This document shows, in pieces, positions 1 through 8,032 of a DNA stretch of 64,000 nucleotides; the first letter of the stretch is position 1; the number at the start of each line of letters is the position of its first letter. The stretch spans positions 62,001 through 126,000 of the forward strand of contig JAKQKQ010000093.1 of NCBI GenBank assembly GCA_029560585.1, read 5' to 3'. The notes under the pieces are model-generated. The model saw nothing but the letters and a program-made list of their open reading frames with translations, ran no database searches and had not been told where the DNA came from. The translations under genes were made by a program, and so were the position numbers. Origin of the DNA: Verrucomicrobiota bacterium. GTDB taxonomy: Bacteria > Verrucomicrobiota > Verrucomicrobiia > JADLBR01.

Positions 1-547
1 GCTTTGCCCCGAACACGAAGAAACCGGCATCGCGACACCAGCGCTGGATGACGACATCGCACAGGGCGAAGGACAAGGCCGCGGCCCCGGAAAACAACAC
101 GGTCCTCAGGATGCGGCGCCTGTCGTGCGGCGGCCCCCACTGAAGCATGGCGATCGCCACGGTCGTCAGCAGCGCCGCGAACCACACGTCCCACCCGAAA
201 CCTTGGTGGAATAGCAGCACCGACAATACCACCACCCCAAGGACCTTGGTGCCCATCATCGGTGCCACCACCGACACGTCACCGCGCTCGATCGCCCAAA
301 AGGCCAACAATTGCCCCGCGAAAAGAGCGGCCGATGCCGCCACGGCCGGCCCCCACCCACCCCAGTACGGGCCATCCGGCCAAACGAAAGCCATCGGAAC
401 GAAAACCAGGCAACTCAGCCAATTTGCGACGAATGCCGAACGCCATGGCCCGACGCCCAGATCAAGCGCGCGCTTCAGCCAAAACTGCGAGACCGTGTAA
501 AGGATCCCCGCGGCACACGGCAGCAGCAAGTAGGCCTTCGCGAGCAT
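1..547 (-). CDS. EamA/DMT-superfamily membrane transporter, partial
   Basis: This gene is cut by the left window edge; the stop lies outside. The ATG at 545-547 is preceded by a purine-rich AGGGAAG ribosome site. The 182 visible residues are strongly hydrophobic, with about five membrane segments (for example LLLPCAAGILYTV and VLGVVVLSVLLF). The segment SVVAPMMGTKVLGVVVLSVLL fits the first EamA repeat, where a short hydrophilic stretch is followed by a conserved alternating-helix pair. EamA proteins export or import small metabolites across the inner membrane, and the substrate cannot be read from sequence. It runs in the same direction as the DUF6259 gene and lies downstream of it, 77 bp away. 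Codon use matches its neighbours. Family level is fairly safe; a multidrug or sugar role is open. Confidence 0.72.
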   Translation of the reverse strand, partial: MLAKAYLLLPCAAGILYTVSQFWLKRALDLGVGPWRSAFVANWLSCLVFVPMAFVWPDGPYWGGWGPAVAASAALFAGQLLAFWAIERGDVSVVAPMMGTKVLGVVVLSVLLFHQGFGWDVWFAALLTTVAIAMLQWGPPHDRRRILRTVLFSGAAALSFALCDVVIQRWCRDAGFFVFGAK

Positions 548-624
548 CGCTTCCCTATGGCGAGATCACGCCCATATGCAAGGATCCCCATGAGTGGCCC
601 GCCCCGACCGTCGGCCCCTGGGCG

Positions 625-3213
625 CTATCGGCGAATCAGTTTCACCTCCCACGGCGCAAACGATATGGACCTTGGCCCTTCGCTCCACCGGAGGATCACC
701 GTCCGAGGTGAGTTGGAAGCGTTGACCGCAATGGCCGCCTCGCTTCCGTCGCTCGCGCGGAAGGCGCCAACCTTCATCTCCGCGGCCGGTTCGACGACGG
801 GCGGCGGCACCGCCATTCCAAATTCCAGATACGGACGACCCTCGCCGTGATAAAGTTTCACCCATTGGCTATACAGATCGTGCTGCGGCGGCAGACCCTC
901 ACGGACAATCGGGCGAGCCACGCCGTTTGCGCCCACCTCGGCAATCTGAAAGTCATCGACCCAGACCCGGCACGGCCCTTCGACATGTATCATCACGCGC
1001 AACGTCTCCGCCCCTTCGCCCGGCACTGCGACATCGGCCGAGACCGCCCGCCATTCTCCCGGCGCGGGAAACGGCAGCTTCCAGAAACCGCGGCCAACCA
1101 ACCCCTTCCCCAGTGCCGCGATGTTTATGGCACCCGATTTTCCCAAACGTTCGACGCGGCACCATGCGGACAATCGATACTTCCCTCCGGGGAGGAGACC
1201 CGCCGGACCCACCGGAAGATTGCGCGACACCTGCGTGATCTCCCCCGCCGTGCCGCTCTCGATCCTGAGGCTGCTCGTGCCGGAATGCCGCGCGGCATCA
1301 TCGCGATGCGGCACCCCGAGGTACTTCTTTCCCTGCCAGCCATCCACGCGATCCCATGAGAGAGGCACGTCGCCCAACCATTCCTCGAATCCGCCATTGA
1401 TCGGGAACTCGTGGGGCTCCACCGGCCACTGCGGCACCAGGTGCGGCATCTGTCCCGTCACGATGCAGTGCGCCGTCATACCGCGGTCCGGCGCGTGCGG
1501 GTTGCTCTGAAACAGCGGGACAAACTCGTGGTAGAGATAGCCGAACACGGACTCCGGCCGATGGTCCGGATGCTGCGACCTCGTGACCACCTCGTAGTCC
1601 CGATAGTCCTGAATGCCCACCTCCTGGAGGAACAACTCCTGCGGTTCCTCAAAGCCGAGCACCATGTTGACGCCCACAGCACGGCAGGCCGCGAGCATCT
1701 CCGACATCTGTTTGTGCGCGGCCTCGATATCCCAGATCCCAATGCCCGGCGGATGACCGTGCCCCGTCGCACGACAATCGCCCCCGCCGCGCATCCCCGC
1801 GCCCACCACCTGATCGATCTGAAATAGCTCGCCACCGCGCTTCGCGAGCCCCACCGACACGCCACTGAACCAGTCGCGCGACCACTTGTCGCCACGGCAA
1901 AGCGTCGCCGCCTCGCCACCGCGGTACCATGGCGGATTGGTGAGCATCACCTTGCCATCCTTGCCTACCATCGCGTGCGGCTTCGCATCGCGCTCAAATC
2001 CCGCGCGATCCTCCCACTCGAACGAGCCATCCTCGCGCTTTCCATAGGTAAGGCACCACTGGTAGCCGGAGGGCCAGAAGAAGGCGTGCCCACCCGCCCG
2101 CCGCACCGCATCGATGCACCGCTTGAGCCCCTCCTCCGACGGATACGGCGGAAAGTACTTCGGTGGCACCCAAGTTGCGACACCCTCCCAGCCCCAAAAC
2201 GACACGATCAGCGGCACGCCCGCAAAATGCTTGCCCCAATATTTCTCCAACCACGCCTCGATGCGCTCCGGCTGCCCTATCCATTCCCGACCGAATCTTA
2301 CCTGCGCCACGCCCTCCTTGAGCCAGGCCGGCAAATCCTCGCGGTCGATCAGCCGTTTTGCGCACCAGGGTTGTTTCAGCGCCCAGGACTTATATATCGC
2401 CGCCGCGTCGCGCCAGTCGGTCGAAGCACCGTCCGCCCCGCGAAAAAGGCCCACCACCACGGGGAACGCCAATTCGAAGGGTTCCTTCAAATCATGCCGC
2501 ATCGGGTGCCGCCAGCCGAGCGCCATGCCGTCGCTCGTCCGCCCTATCGCCAGCGCCTTGGGATGCCCCGCGGCATCCTCGCAATATGAAAGCACGCCGC
2601 CTTTCGGACCGTAGTAACACCCAAACTGCGCGGCGAGATTACCGGGTTGTGTCGCTGACGCAGATCGCCCCACCTTCCACTGGTGCGGTCGCCCTAACAC
2701 GCCGCCCTTCGTCGTCCCCAGCACCGCCGCATCGCCCGCACCATCCCCCTCCAGCGGGGCGCGCAATGGCAGCAAGGGATAGTCCACCCGCTCCAGGATC
2801 GTCCCCGGCCCTCCTTCCACCCGAATGCGGAATCGGAAGCATCCATTCGCACCAGCCTCGATCGCGCACACGGCCGCCAGTTCTCGGCCCCCGATCCCAT
2901 CAAAGCGCAGCCGCAGCCCTTCACCCTCCAACCGCTTCACCGACTTCGCGTCGCGCGACGTGAGTTCCAGCGGCTTGGCCGGATCCCCGCCCCGGGAAAT
3001 CACCACCAGCCGAAACAACCCCTCGCCCGCCGCGGCAAATTCCGATTTCGTCACGGCATCCGAAATCCGAATCGGCGAACCCGTCCCCGCATCCAACCCG
3101 AGGATCGCGTCGCCGCCGCGCAGTTCAATCGTTCCCGCCCCAGATGCCCCAGCCATCCCGAGCAACACGGCCACCATGCCAACACCAATGCCAAAACGGT
3201 TTTTCAAACACAT
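625..3213 (-). CDS. Secreted DUF6259-family glycoside-hydrolase-like protein (copy A)
   Basis: This is a predicted secreted protein of 862 residues. I chose the ATG at 3211-3213 because it opens directly into a signal peptide (MCLKNRFGIGVGMVAVLLG, cleavage near GASG-AG), with AGGA just upstream. The N-terminal half looks like the beta-sandwich seen in several glycosidase families. The middle looks like a TIM barrel with aromatic strands (LIVSFWGWEG, HAFFWPSGYQW) and an acidic motif (LFQIDQVVG). A CenC-like ligand-binding module follows at about residues 560-720 (NGGFEEW, ending VWVDDFQIAEV). A short beta-sandwich closes the protein. It is closely related to the protein at 26557-29148 and more distantly to that at 37873-40314. 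The family is found mainly in PVC bacteria and has no settled substrate; a glycan-cleaving role is inferred. A sulfatase gene lies just upstream on the same strand. Confidence 0.82.
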   Translation of the reverse strand: MCLKNRFGIGVGMVAVLLGMAGASGAGTIELRGGDAILGLDAGTGSPIRISDAVTKSEFAAAGEGLFRLVVISRGGDPAKPLELTSRDAKSVKRLEGEGLRLRFDGIGGRELAAVCAIEAGANGCFRFRIRVEGGPGTILERVDYPLLPLRAPLEGDGAGDAAVLGTTKGGVLGRPHQWKVGRSASATQPGNLAAQFGCYYGPKGGVLSYCEDAAGHPKALAIGRTSDGMALGWRHPMRHDLKEPFELAFPVVVGLFRGADGASTDWRDAAAIYKSWALKQPWCAKRLIDREDLPAWLKEGVAQVRFGREWIGQPERIEAWLEKYWGKHFAGVPLIVSFWGWEGVATWVPPKYFPPYPSEEGLKRCIDAVRRAGGHAFFWPSGYQWCLTYGKREDGSFEWEDRAGFERDAKPHAMVGKDGKVMLTNPPWYRGGEAATLCRGDKWSRDWFSGVSVGLAKRGGELFQIDQVVGAGMRGGGDCRATGHGHPPGIGIWDIEAAHKQMSEMLAACRAVGVNMVLGFEEPQELFLQEVGIQDYRDYEVVTRSQHPDHRPESVFGYLYHEFVPLFQSNPHAPDRGMTAHCIVTGQMPHLVPQWPVEPHEFPINGGFEEWLGDVPLSWDRVDGWQGKKYLGVPHRDDAARHSGTSSLRIESGTAGEITQVSRNLPVGPAGLLPGGKYRLSAWCRVERLGKSGAINIAALGKGLVGRGFWKLPFPAPGEWRAVSADVAVPGEGAETLRVMIHVEGPCRVWVDDFQIAEVGANGVARPIVREGLPPQHDLYSQWVKLYHGEGRPYLEFGMAVPPPVVEPAAEMKVGAFRASDGSEAAIAVNASNSPRTVILRWSEGPRSISFAPWEVKLIRR

Positions 3214-3348
3214 GGTCCTGAGTCTCACACACGATGGGTCTGCCAGCAAACCGCTTTTCGATCCAAACATTTGGCTCGACGCGGTGAGCGTCACGGGCGA
3301 CGAGGACCGCTTCCGGAGGACGGCCAGCCCTGGCCGCCGTTCAGTGGA

Positions 3349-4761
3349 TCAGGGCACAAATCCCTCCCGCACTGTGCCGTCGGGCGCGATGATCGGGCGG
3401 GGATCCTCGACGCGTCCCGGCGGACGGCATCCTGGACCGGGCACACCATCGCCCAGGTCCGCGATGGCCTTCGCTGCCAGCGCCCTAAGTCGGCCCACCT
3501 CCTCGGAATGGCCCGCGGCCACATCGGTGGTTTCTCCAATATCTTCGAGGAGGTTATAGAGCTTGACCCCCCCTTTGAAATCGAGCTTCCACGGACCGGA
3601 GCGCACCGCCTCGAGTTTGTCGCCCTTCAAGTAATAGAACGCCTCGTGCGGGCTCTTGGCGCCCGTCGCACCCCCGTAGATCGGCCACGCGTCAAGTCCG
3701 TCGATCCCCTGCGGCGGCTCCCCACCGGCGAGCTTCACGAAGGTCGGCAGCACATCGATCATCCCAGTGATCTCGTCGGTGGCGGTGCCCGCCGGAATGG
3801 TCCCCGGCCACCAGGCGATGGTCGGCTCGCGCATGCCTCCCTCCCATGTGCTGCCCTTGTTGCCGCGCAGCGGAGCGTTCACCGCCCGTGCCGTACCACC
3901 GTTGTCCGAGGTGAACAGCACCAGTGTCCTGGCGTCGATCTTAAGCTCCCGCAGAGTGTCGAGCACCCGGCCCACGCTCCAGTCAACCTCCTCGACCCAA
4001 TCACCGTAGATCCCGTTTTTCGATTTCCCCTGAAACGCCGCGCCCGGATAGATCGGGAAGTGCACCGCGCTGTGCGGCAGATACAAGAAGAAGCGCTGAT
4101 CCTTGCTTGCACGCAAGAATCTCACCGCCTCCTCGGTGTATCGTGCAACCAGCGTGGTCTGATCCTTCGCGCGCACGCGCTCCACCACCTTCTCGTCACG
4201 GAGCATAGGGATCGGCGGATGGATCCTCGCCTGTTTCTTCTTGCCCTTCGCCCGCGTCGAATCGGGCAGGGGCTCACCAAGGCTGCTGCGGGCCCCGTCG
4301 GCAACCGGCCCCATGTCGTTCGAGTACGGGATGCCAAAGTAGTGATCGAATCCGTGCCGCGTCGGCAAGAACTCCGGCTGGTCGCCCAGGTGCCACTTGC
4401 CCACGCACATCGTGGTATAGCCCCGCCCCTTCAATAACTCCGCGAGCGTCTTCTCGGACGCGCTGATCCCGGTCGCCTCACCGGGGAAGAGAACCTGCGG
4501 GATGCCCACGCGTTTCGGATAGCACCCCGTCATGAGCGATGCCCGCGATGGCGAGCAGACCGGCGCGGCATAGAATGCGGTCAGCTTTCGGCCCTCGGCC
4601 GCCATCCGGTCCAAATGCGGCGTGCGGTTCAGCGTAGAACCGTACGGCCCGATGTCCGCATAGCCCATATCATCGATGTTGATGATCACGAAGTTGGGCG
4701 CGGCCGCGCCGCACGCGCCCGCCGCCAACGCTAACCACAGGGGAACGATCGGTCCTCTCAT
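3349..4761 (-). CDS. Secreted type I sulfatase (arylsulfatase A-like)
   Basis: This is a formylglycine-dependent sulfatase of 470 residues that removes sulfate esters from carbohydrates in the periplasm or outside the cell. From the chosen ATG (4759-4761) it has a signal peptide ending near CGAAA. The metal-binding pair is D30-D31 in NIDDMGYADIG. The C-x-P-S-R signature is CSPSRASLMTG, with C69 as the residue oxidised to formylglycine. GKWHLGD and LVLFTSDNGG carry the further conserved metal and sulfate ligands. No maturase gene is visible in the window. An upstream in-frame start (4803) would spoil the signal peptide. It lies 135 bp upstream of the DUF6259 gene on the same strand, consistent with joint breakdown of a sulfated glycan. 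The exact substrate is not predictable. Confidence 0.93.
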   Translation of the reverse strand: MRGPIVPLWLALAAGACGAAAPNFVIINIDDMGYADIGPYGSTLNRTPHLDRMAAEGRKLTAFYAAPVCSPSRASLMTGCYPKRVGIPQVLFPGEATGISASEKTLAELLKGRGYTTMCVGKWHLGDQPEFLPTRHGFDHYFGIPYSNDMGPVADGARSSLGEPLPDSTRAKGKKKQARIHPPIPMLRDEKVVERVRAKDQTTLVARYTEEAVRFLRASKDQRFFLYLPHSAVHFPIYPGAAFQGKSKNGIYGDWVEEVDWSVGRVLDTLRELKIDARTLVLFTSDNGGTARAVNAPLRGNKGSTWEGGMREPTIAWWPGTIPAGTATDEITGMIDVLPTFVKLAGGEPPQGIDGLDAWPIYGGATGAKSPHEAFYYLKGDKLEAVRSGPWKLDFKGGVKLYNLLEDIGETTDVAAGHSEEVGRLRALAAKAIADLGDGVPGPGCRPPGRVEDPRPIIAPDGTVREGFVP

Positions 4762-4861
4762 GCCATCGAGCCTATTGGCGCGACGGCCCTTGACAAGAAC
4801 CACCCCGCAAAGACCCGCTGCGCCAGAGCTAGGGATCTGTCGGACTTAGGCCGACAGGCTG

Positions 4862-6172
4862 CTAGCCGCCCGCAGATCCTAATGCACCGCGGGGCAGCAA
4901 CACCGCCACCGAGGCCCCGCCGCCGGGCCGATTCCGGATCTGCAGCTGCCCCCCGAGTCGCCTCAGACAAACCGACGCGATCCGAAGCCCGTATGTGTGA
5001 CCCATTTCCCCCTCCGTCCCCACGCTCGACTCGTACGGCCCACCCCGGGAACCCGCGCCCAAAAGTTCCGTCGAAAAACCTTCGCCGGAGTCTCGCACCT
5101 CCATGCGCACATATTCCCCCTCTTTGGCGGCCGCCAGTTCGATGGCGGATCCCCGGGGCGAGAACTTGATGGCGTTGTTCATGACATTGCCGAGCACCGA
5201 ACTGAAGAGGATGTCGTGATGGGTCGATACCACCAGCCCGCCGCCCTCGGATCGCACAAGTTTTAGGCCCTTTGCCTCCAGACGCGAAGCAAACACTTCC
5301 TCCAGATCCGCCCAAAGCCGACCAACGGGCACGTCTGACAAAGTCACCCGGAAATCGCGCCCAATCTCTCGGGCCGAATCGATGACCGCCCAGATCCGAT
5401 TGACCATCGCGTCGATCAGTTCCACATCGGCAGCGCCCATCCCCGGGCCCTCGTGCGCCAGCTCGATCGTGGAAGTCAGCGCGGCGAGCGGATTTCGGAT
5501 ATCGTGAAAGAGGATCGCGTTCAGCCGCAATCGTGCGTCAAGCTCCCTCTGGAGGCTGGCGGCCTGGAGCCTGTAGGCCTCCGCAAAGCGTCGGTGCTGC
5601 CACCACACGCCGAAGGTACCAAGACCGGCCAAGACCGTGACGCCGCACAGATTCGTCAGGATCAATAGATCCTTCGGCTCCAGCGGCCAGTGCTCTGTCC
5701 CCTCCTTCACGTAGAACGCCAAAATCCCCAGGGTCGCCACGACACCCATCCACATGTCCCCCAAGAGCGCCGCATAGAGGACGATCAGGGGCAGGAGCAT
5801 GTGCGTGGGAACGATGACGCGGGCCGAATAGGGTCCGAGATCGATCAGGGCACTCGCGAGGAATGCCGCCATCCCCAACCACGAGAGCGTCCGGTGCCAG
5901 GCCGGCCGCCACGAGACCAGAAAGAATAGGCTCAGGAAGAAAACCGCACTCACGAGATAGTTCGTCGGCCAGCTACCCCTCATCGACAGATACCGCACCG
6001 CCAGCACGGCCAGGGCCGCAACCGCCATCCCCATCAGAAACCGGAACGAATCCAACCGGAGCCGATCCAGCCATCGGCCCCCACCGTCGCCGGTCTCATC
6101 GTCAAGAACACCCCAGACGACCCAGCCCGATGGACCCGATGCTCTCGCGCCGCAGGCAGAACCTGTTGCCAT
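4862..6172 (-). CDS. Membrane sensor histidine kinase without adjacent response regulator
   Basis: This is a 436-residue sensor kinase. Residues about 40-190 hold five or six membrane helices (for example FLMGMAVAALAVLAV and FFLSLFFLV) with no large periplasmic domain, so it probably senses something in or near the membrane. A short coiled linker leads to the dimerisation helix, with phospho-acceptor H near residue 223 in LFHDIRNPLAAL. The ATPase domain follows: N box VMNNAIKFSP, G1 box DSGEGF, and a later glycine-rich stretch (GHTYGLRIA). The linked response regulator is not adjacent; the flanking genes are a sulfatase and a divergent DUF4832 gene. The C-terminus ends soon after the ATPase domain with no receiver fused. 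Purines (GGGGGAAA) precede the ATG. The signal sensed and the target genes are unknown. Confidence 0.88.
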   Translation of the reverse strand: MATGSACGARASGPSGWVVWGVLDDETGDGGGRWLDRLRLDSFRFLMGMAVAALAVLAVRYLSMRGSWPTNYLVSAVFFLSLFFLVSWRPAWHRTLSWLGMAAFLASALIDLGPYSARVIVPTHMLLPLIVLYAALLGDMWMGVVATLGILAFYVKEGTEHWPLEPKDLLILTNLCGVTVLAGLGTFGVWWQHRRFAEAYRLQAASLQRELDARLRLNAILFHDIRNPLAALTSTIELAHEGPGMGAADVELIDAMVNRIWAVIDSAREIGRDFRVTLSDVPVGRLWADLEEVFASRLEAKGLKLVRSEGGGLVVSTHHDILFSSVLGNVMNNAIKFSPRGSAIELAAAKEGEYVRMEVRDSGEGFSTELLGAGSRGGPYESSVGTEGEMGHTYGLRIASVCLRRLGGQLQIRNRPGGGASVAVLLPRGALGSAGG

Positions 6173-6287
6173 TAAGTTTCCCCCAAAAGGGTTTTCGCGA
6201 CCGATGAATTATGTTGGATCGTGTGCCTTCGCCGATCGACGTCAAGACCCAGTCGAGCACATTCCGACCAGAAACATGATTCGTGGC

Positions 6288-6347
6288 GCAGGCAATCCTG
6301 CCTGCGTCGGCGGCCCCGCGACCCGATGGCAGACGGGATTGTCTGCC
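6288..6347. repeat. Pair of intergenic hairpins
   Basis: Two perfect 7-bp stems lie 22 bp apart in the divergent gap between the kinase and the DUF4832 gene. Positions 6288-6305 read GCAGGCA-ATCC-TGCCTGC. Positions 6328-6347 read GGCAGAC-GGGATT-GTCTGCC. Such pairs resemble REP-type intergenic repeats. No second copy was recognised in the window. Confidence 0.45.
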
Positions 6348-6428
6348 CCACGGCCCGGGGCTCCCAACACCGCGGCAGGCAGTTCTTCCGTGCCGTGCCC
6401 CAAGGGTGTAGAAGAGGCGCTGCACAAC

Positions 6429-7931
6429 ATGAGTCCCCCGACCCACCACCCACACGCCAGTGGCCACATGGCCGCCCGCATCGCAACGCAGTTGCTCGGC
6501 CTCCTCTGGGTCCTTAACCCCGGCGCTCCCCCGTCCCAAGGAGCAATTACAGTCGAACCCCCGGACACCGGAGAGGCGCTCGTGAACCCGGGCATTGGCT
6601 GGACCCTGCACTATTACTCCAACCTCATCGGCAATTACGGCTCGAAACTCGCACCCTCCGACACGCTCGACGACTGGCCTGGGCTATCCACGATCTACCT
6701 CCGCGTGCCGTGGTCCTTCCTCGAACCCGAGGAGGGAGAATTCAATTGGTCGCTGTTCGATACGCCCGCCCAGCGCTGGATCGCCAAGGGCAAGCGCATC
6801 GCCATCCGGGTCAGTTGCTGCGAGAGCTGGCTCCGCCACGCCACGCCCAAGTGGGTGCAAGACGCCGGCGCGAAAGGCGTAGAATTCGAATTCGGCAAGG
6901 GGCCGAAGGCCGGTGGCCCCCTGTGGGAGCCCGACTACCTCGACCCCGTCTTCCTGAACAAACTGGAGAATTTCCTCGCCGCCATGGCGCGGCGCTACGA
7001 CGGCAATCCAGATGTCGCGTTCATCGATGTTGGGTCCTTCGGCATGTGGGGCGAGGGTCACACCGGCTTCGGCTGCCGCCTGTCCGAGGAACAGACCCTC
7101 GCGGTCGTCAAACGCCACATCGACCTGCACGTAAAACGCTTCCCCCGCACCCTGCTCTGCATCAGCGACGACGTCGCGGGCTCCTCGAAACCGGGCGCGC
7201 ACCTTCCCGCCACCGATTACGCGCTCTCGAAAGGCGTCACCCTCCGGGACGACAGCATCCTTGTCCAACCGCCGCCCAGATCGTGGTACCATGCGGAGTT
7301 GGCGCAGGCGTTCTGGCCCACGCTCCCCGTCATCCTCGAGCACGAACATTATGGCCCATCGAAAAACAAGAAGGCCTGGGATCCAGATCTGCTCGTGAGA
7401 TCTATCGAGGACTATCACGCCTCCTACATGTCGATCCACTGGTGGCCGAGAGAGATGCTCGCCGAAAACCGTGACGCCGTCGCCCGGATCAATCGGCGCA
7501 TCGGCTATCGCATCCAGTTGCGGCGCGTCGCCCTCCCATCGGAGATCCGGCTCGGCGAGCCCTTCGAGATCGAAACGCGCTGGGCCAACGGTGGCGTCGC
7601 GCCCTGCTACGGCGGCGGCTTCCTCGCCCTCACCCTCAAGGACGAAAAGGGCGGCATCGTCTCTGTCAACGTGGACGAGGGTTTTGATGTCAAGGGCCTG
7701 CAGCCCGGACCGCACGACAAGGCTCCGGTCGCCAATCAGATTTCCCGCTTCGTGGTCGCGCATCGATTCGATGATCCGCGCGGAAGATTCACCCCGAACG
7801 CGCGGCCCGGCACCTTCGATGCCTTCATCTCAGTGGGCCGCCGCGATGGCACCCCATCGATTGCGCTGCCCCACGCGGGCAATGATGGCCAGCGACGATA
7901 TGCGATCGGCCGAATCCGACTGAGCGAGTAG
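6429..7931 (+). CDS. Secreted DUF4832 TIM-barrel protein (copy A)
   Basis: This is a 500-residue predicted secreted protein, and one of the few plus-strand genes. The ATG at 6429 is preceded at a distance by GAAGAGG. The ATG at 6468 is an alternative and sits right at the signal peptide (MAARIATQLLGLLWVL). The body is a beta/alpha barrel: STIYLRVPWSFLEPEEG, KRIAIRVSC, VAFIDVGSFGMWGEGHTG. It is followed by a beta-sandwich of the DUF4832 type (about residues 370-500). Barrel motifs such as DVGSFGMWGEG are where catalytic acids sit in related clan-A glycosidases. It aligns along its whole length with the equally long protein at 29866-31368. DUF4832 proteins are common next to glycan-degradation genes but have no assigned reaction. 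Hydrolysis of a glycan is inferred only from fold and context. Confidence 0.85.
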   Translation: MSPPTHHPHASGHMAARIATQLLGLLWVLNPGAPPSQGAITVEPPDTGEALVNPGIGWTLHYYSNLIGNYGSKLAPSDTLDDWPGLSTIYLRVPWSFLEPEEGEFNWSLFDTPAQRWIAKGKRIAIRVSCCESWLRHATPKWVQDAGAKGVEFEFGKGPKAGGPLWEPDYLDPVFLNKLENFLAAMARRYDGNPDVAFIDVGSFGMWGEGHTGFGCRLSEEQTLAVVKRHIDLHVKRFPRTLLCISDDVAGSSKPGAHLPATDYALSKGVTLRDDSILVQPPPRSWYHAELAQAFWPTLPVILEHEHYGPSKNKKAWDPDLLVRSIEDYHASYMSIHWWPREMLAENRDAVARINRRIGYRIQLRRVALPSEIRLGEPFEIETRWANGGVAPCYGGGFLALTLKDEKGGIVSVNVDEGFDVKGLQPGPHDKAPVANQISRFVVAHRFDDPRGRFTPNARPGTFDAFISVGRRDGTPSIALPHAGNDGQRRYAIGRIRLSE

Positions 7932-7953
7932 CCCCAATGCGGTTCACGTGATT

Positions 7954-8010
7954 GGCATGGCCGTCCCGGCGATGGGAACCCTGCTGGCACATCGGCGGGA
8001 CGCCGATGCC
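7954..8010. repeat. Long hairpin between convergent genes
   Basis: Two 21-nt arms, 7954-7974 and 7990-8010, are inverted copies with about three mismatches around a 15-nt loop. The hairpin sits between the DUF4832 stop (7931) and the GH2 stop (8033) of convergent genes. It may serve as a bidirectional terminator, although no U-tract follows either side, so it may instead be a REP-type repeat. Confidence 0.55.
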
Positions 8011-8032
8011 ACTTTCCCCGCAACCGTCGGCG

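Noticed and set aside
262-850. Three plus-strand frames with no stops
   Set aside because: They lie opposite the minus-strand EamA and DUF6259 genes, have arginine/proline-rich shadow composition and no family motif.
1975-2589. Plus-strand frame of 204 codons
   Set aside because: Antisense shadow of the DUF6259 copy A gene; high GC leaves long open frames on the other strand.
3271-4437. Plus-strand frame of 388 codons
   Set aside because: Antisense to the sulfatase, whose catalytic motifs are clear on the minus strand.
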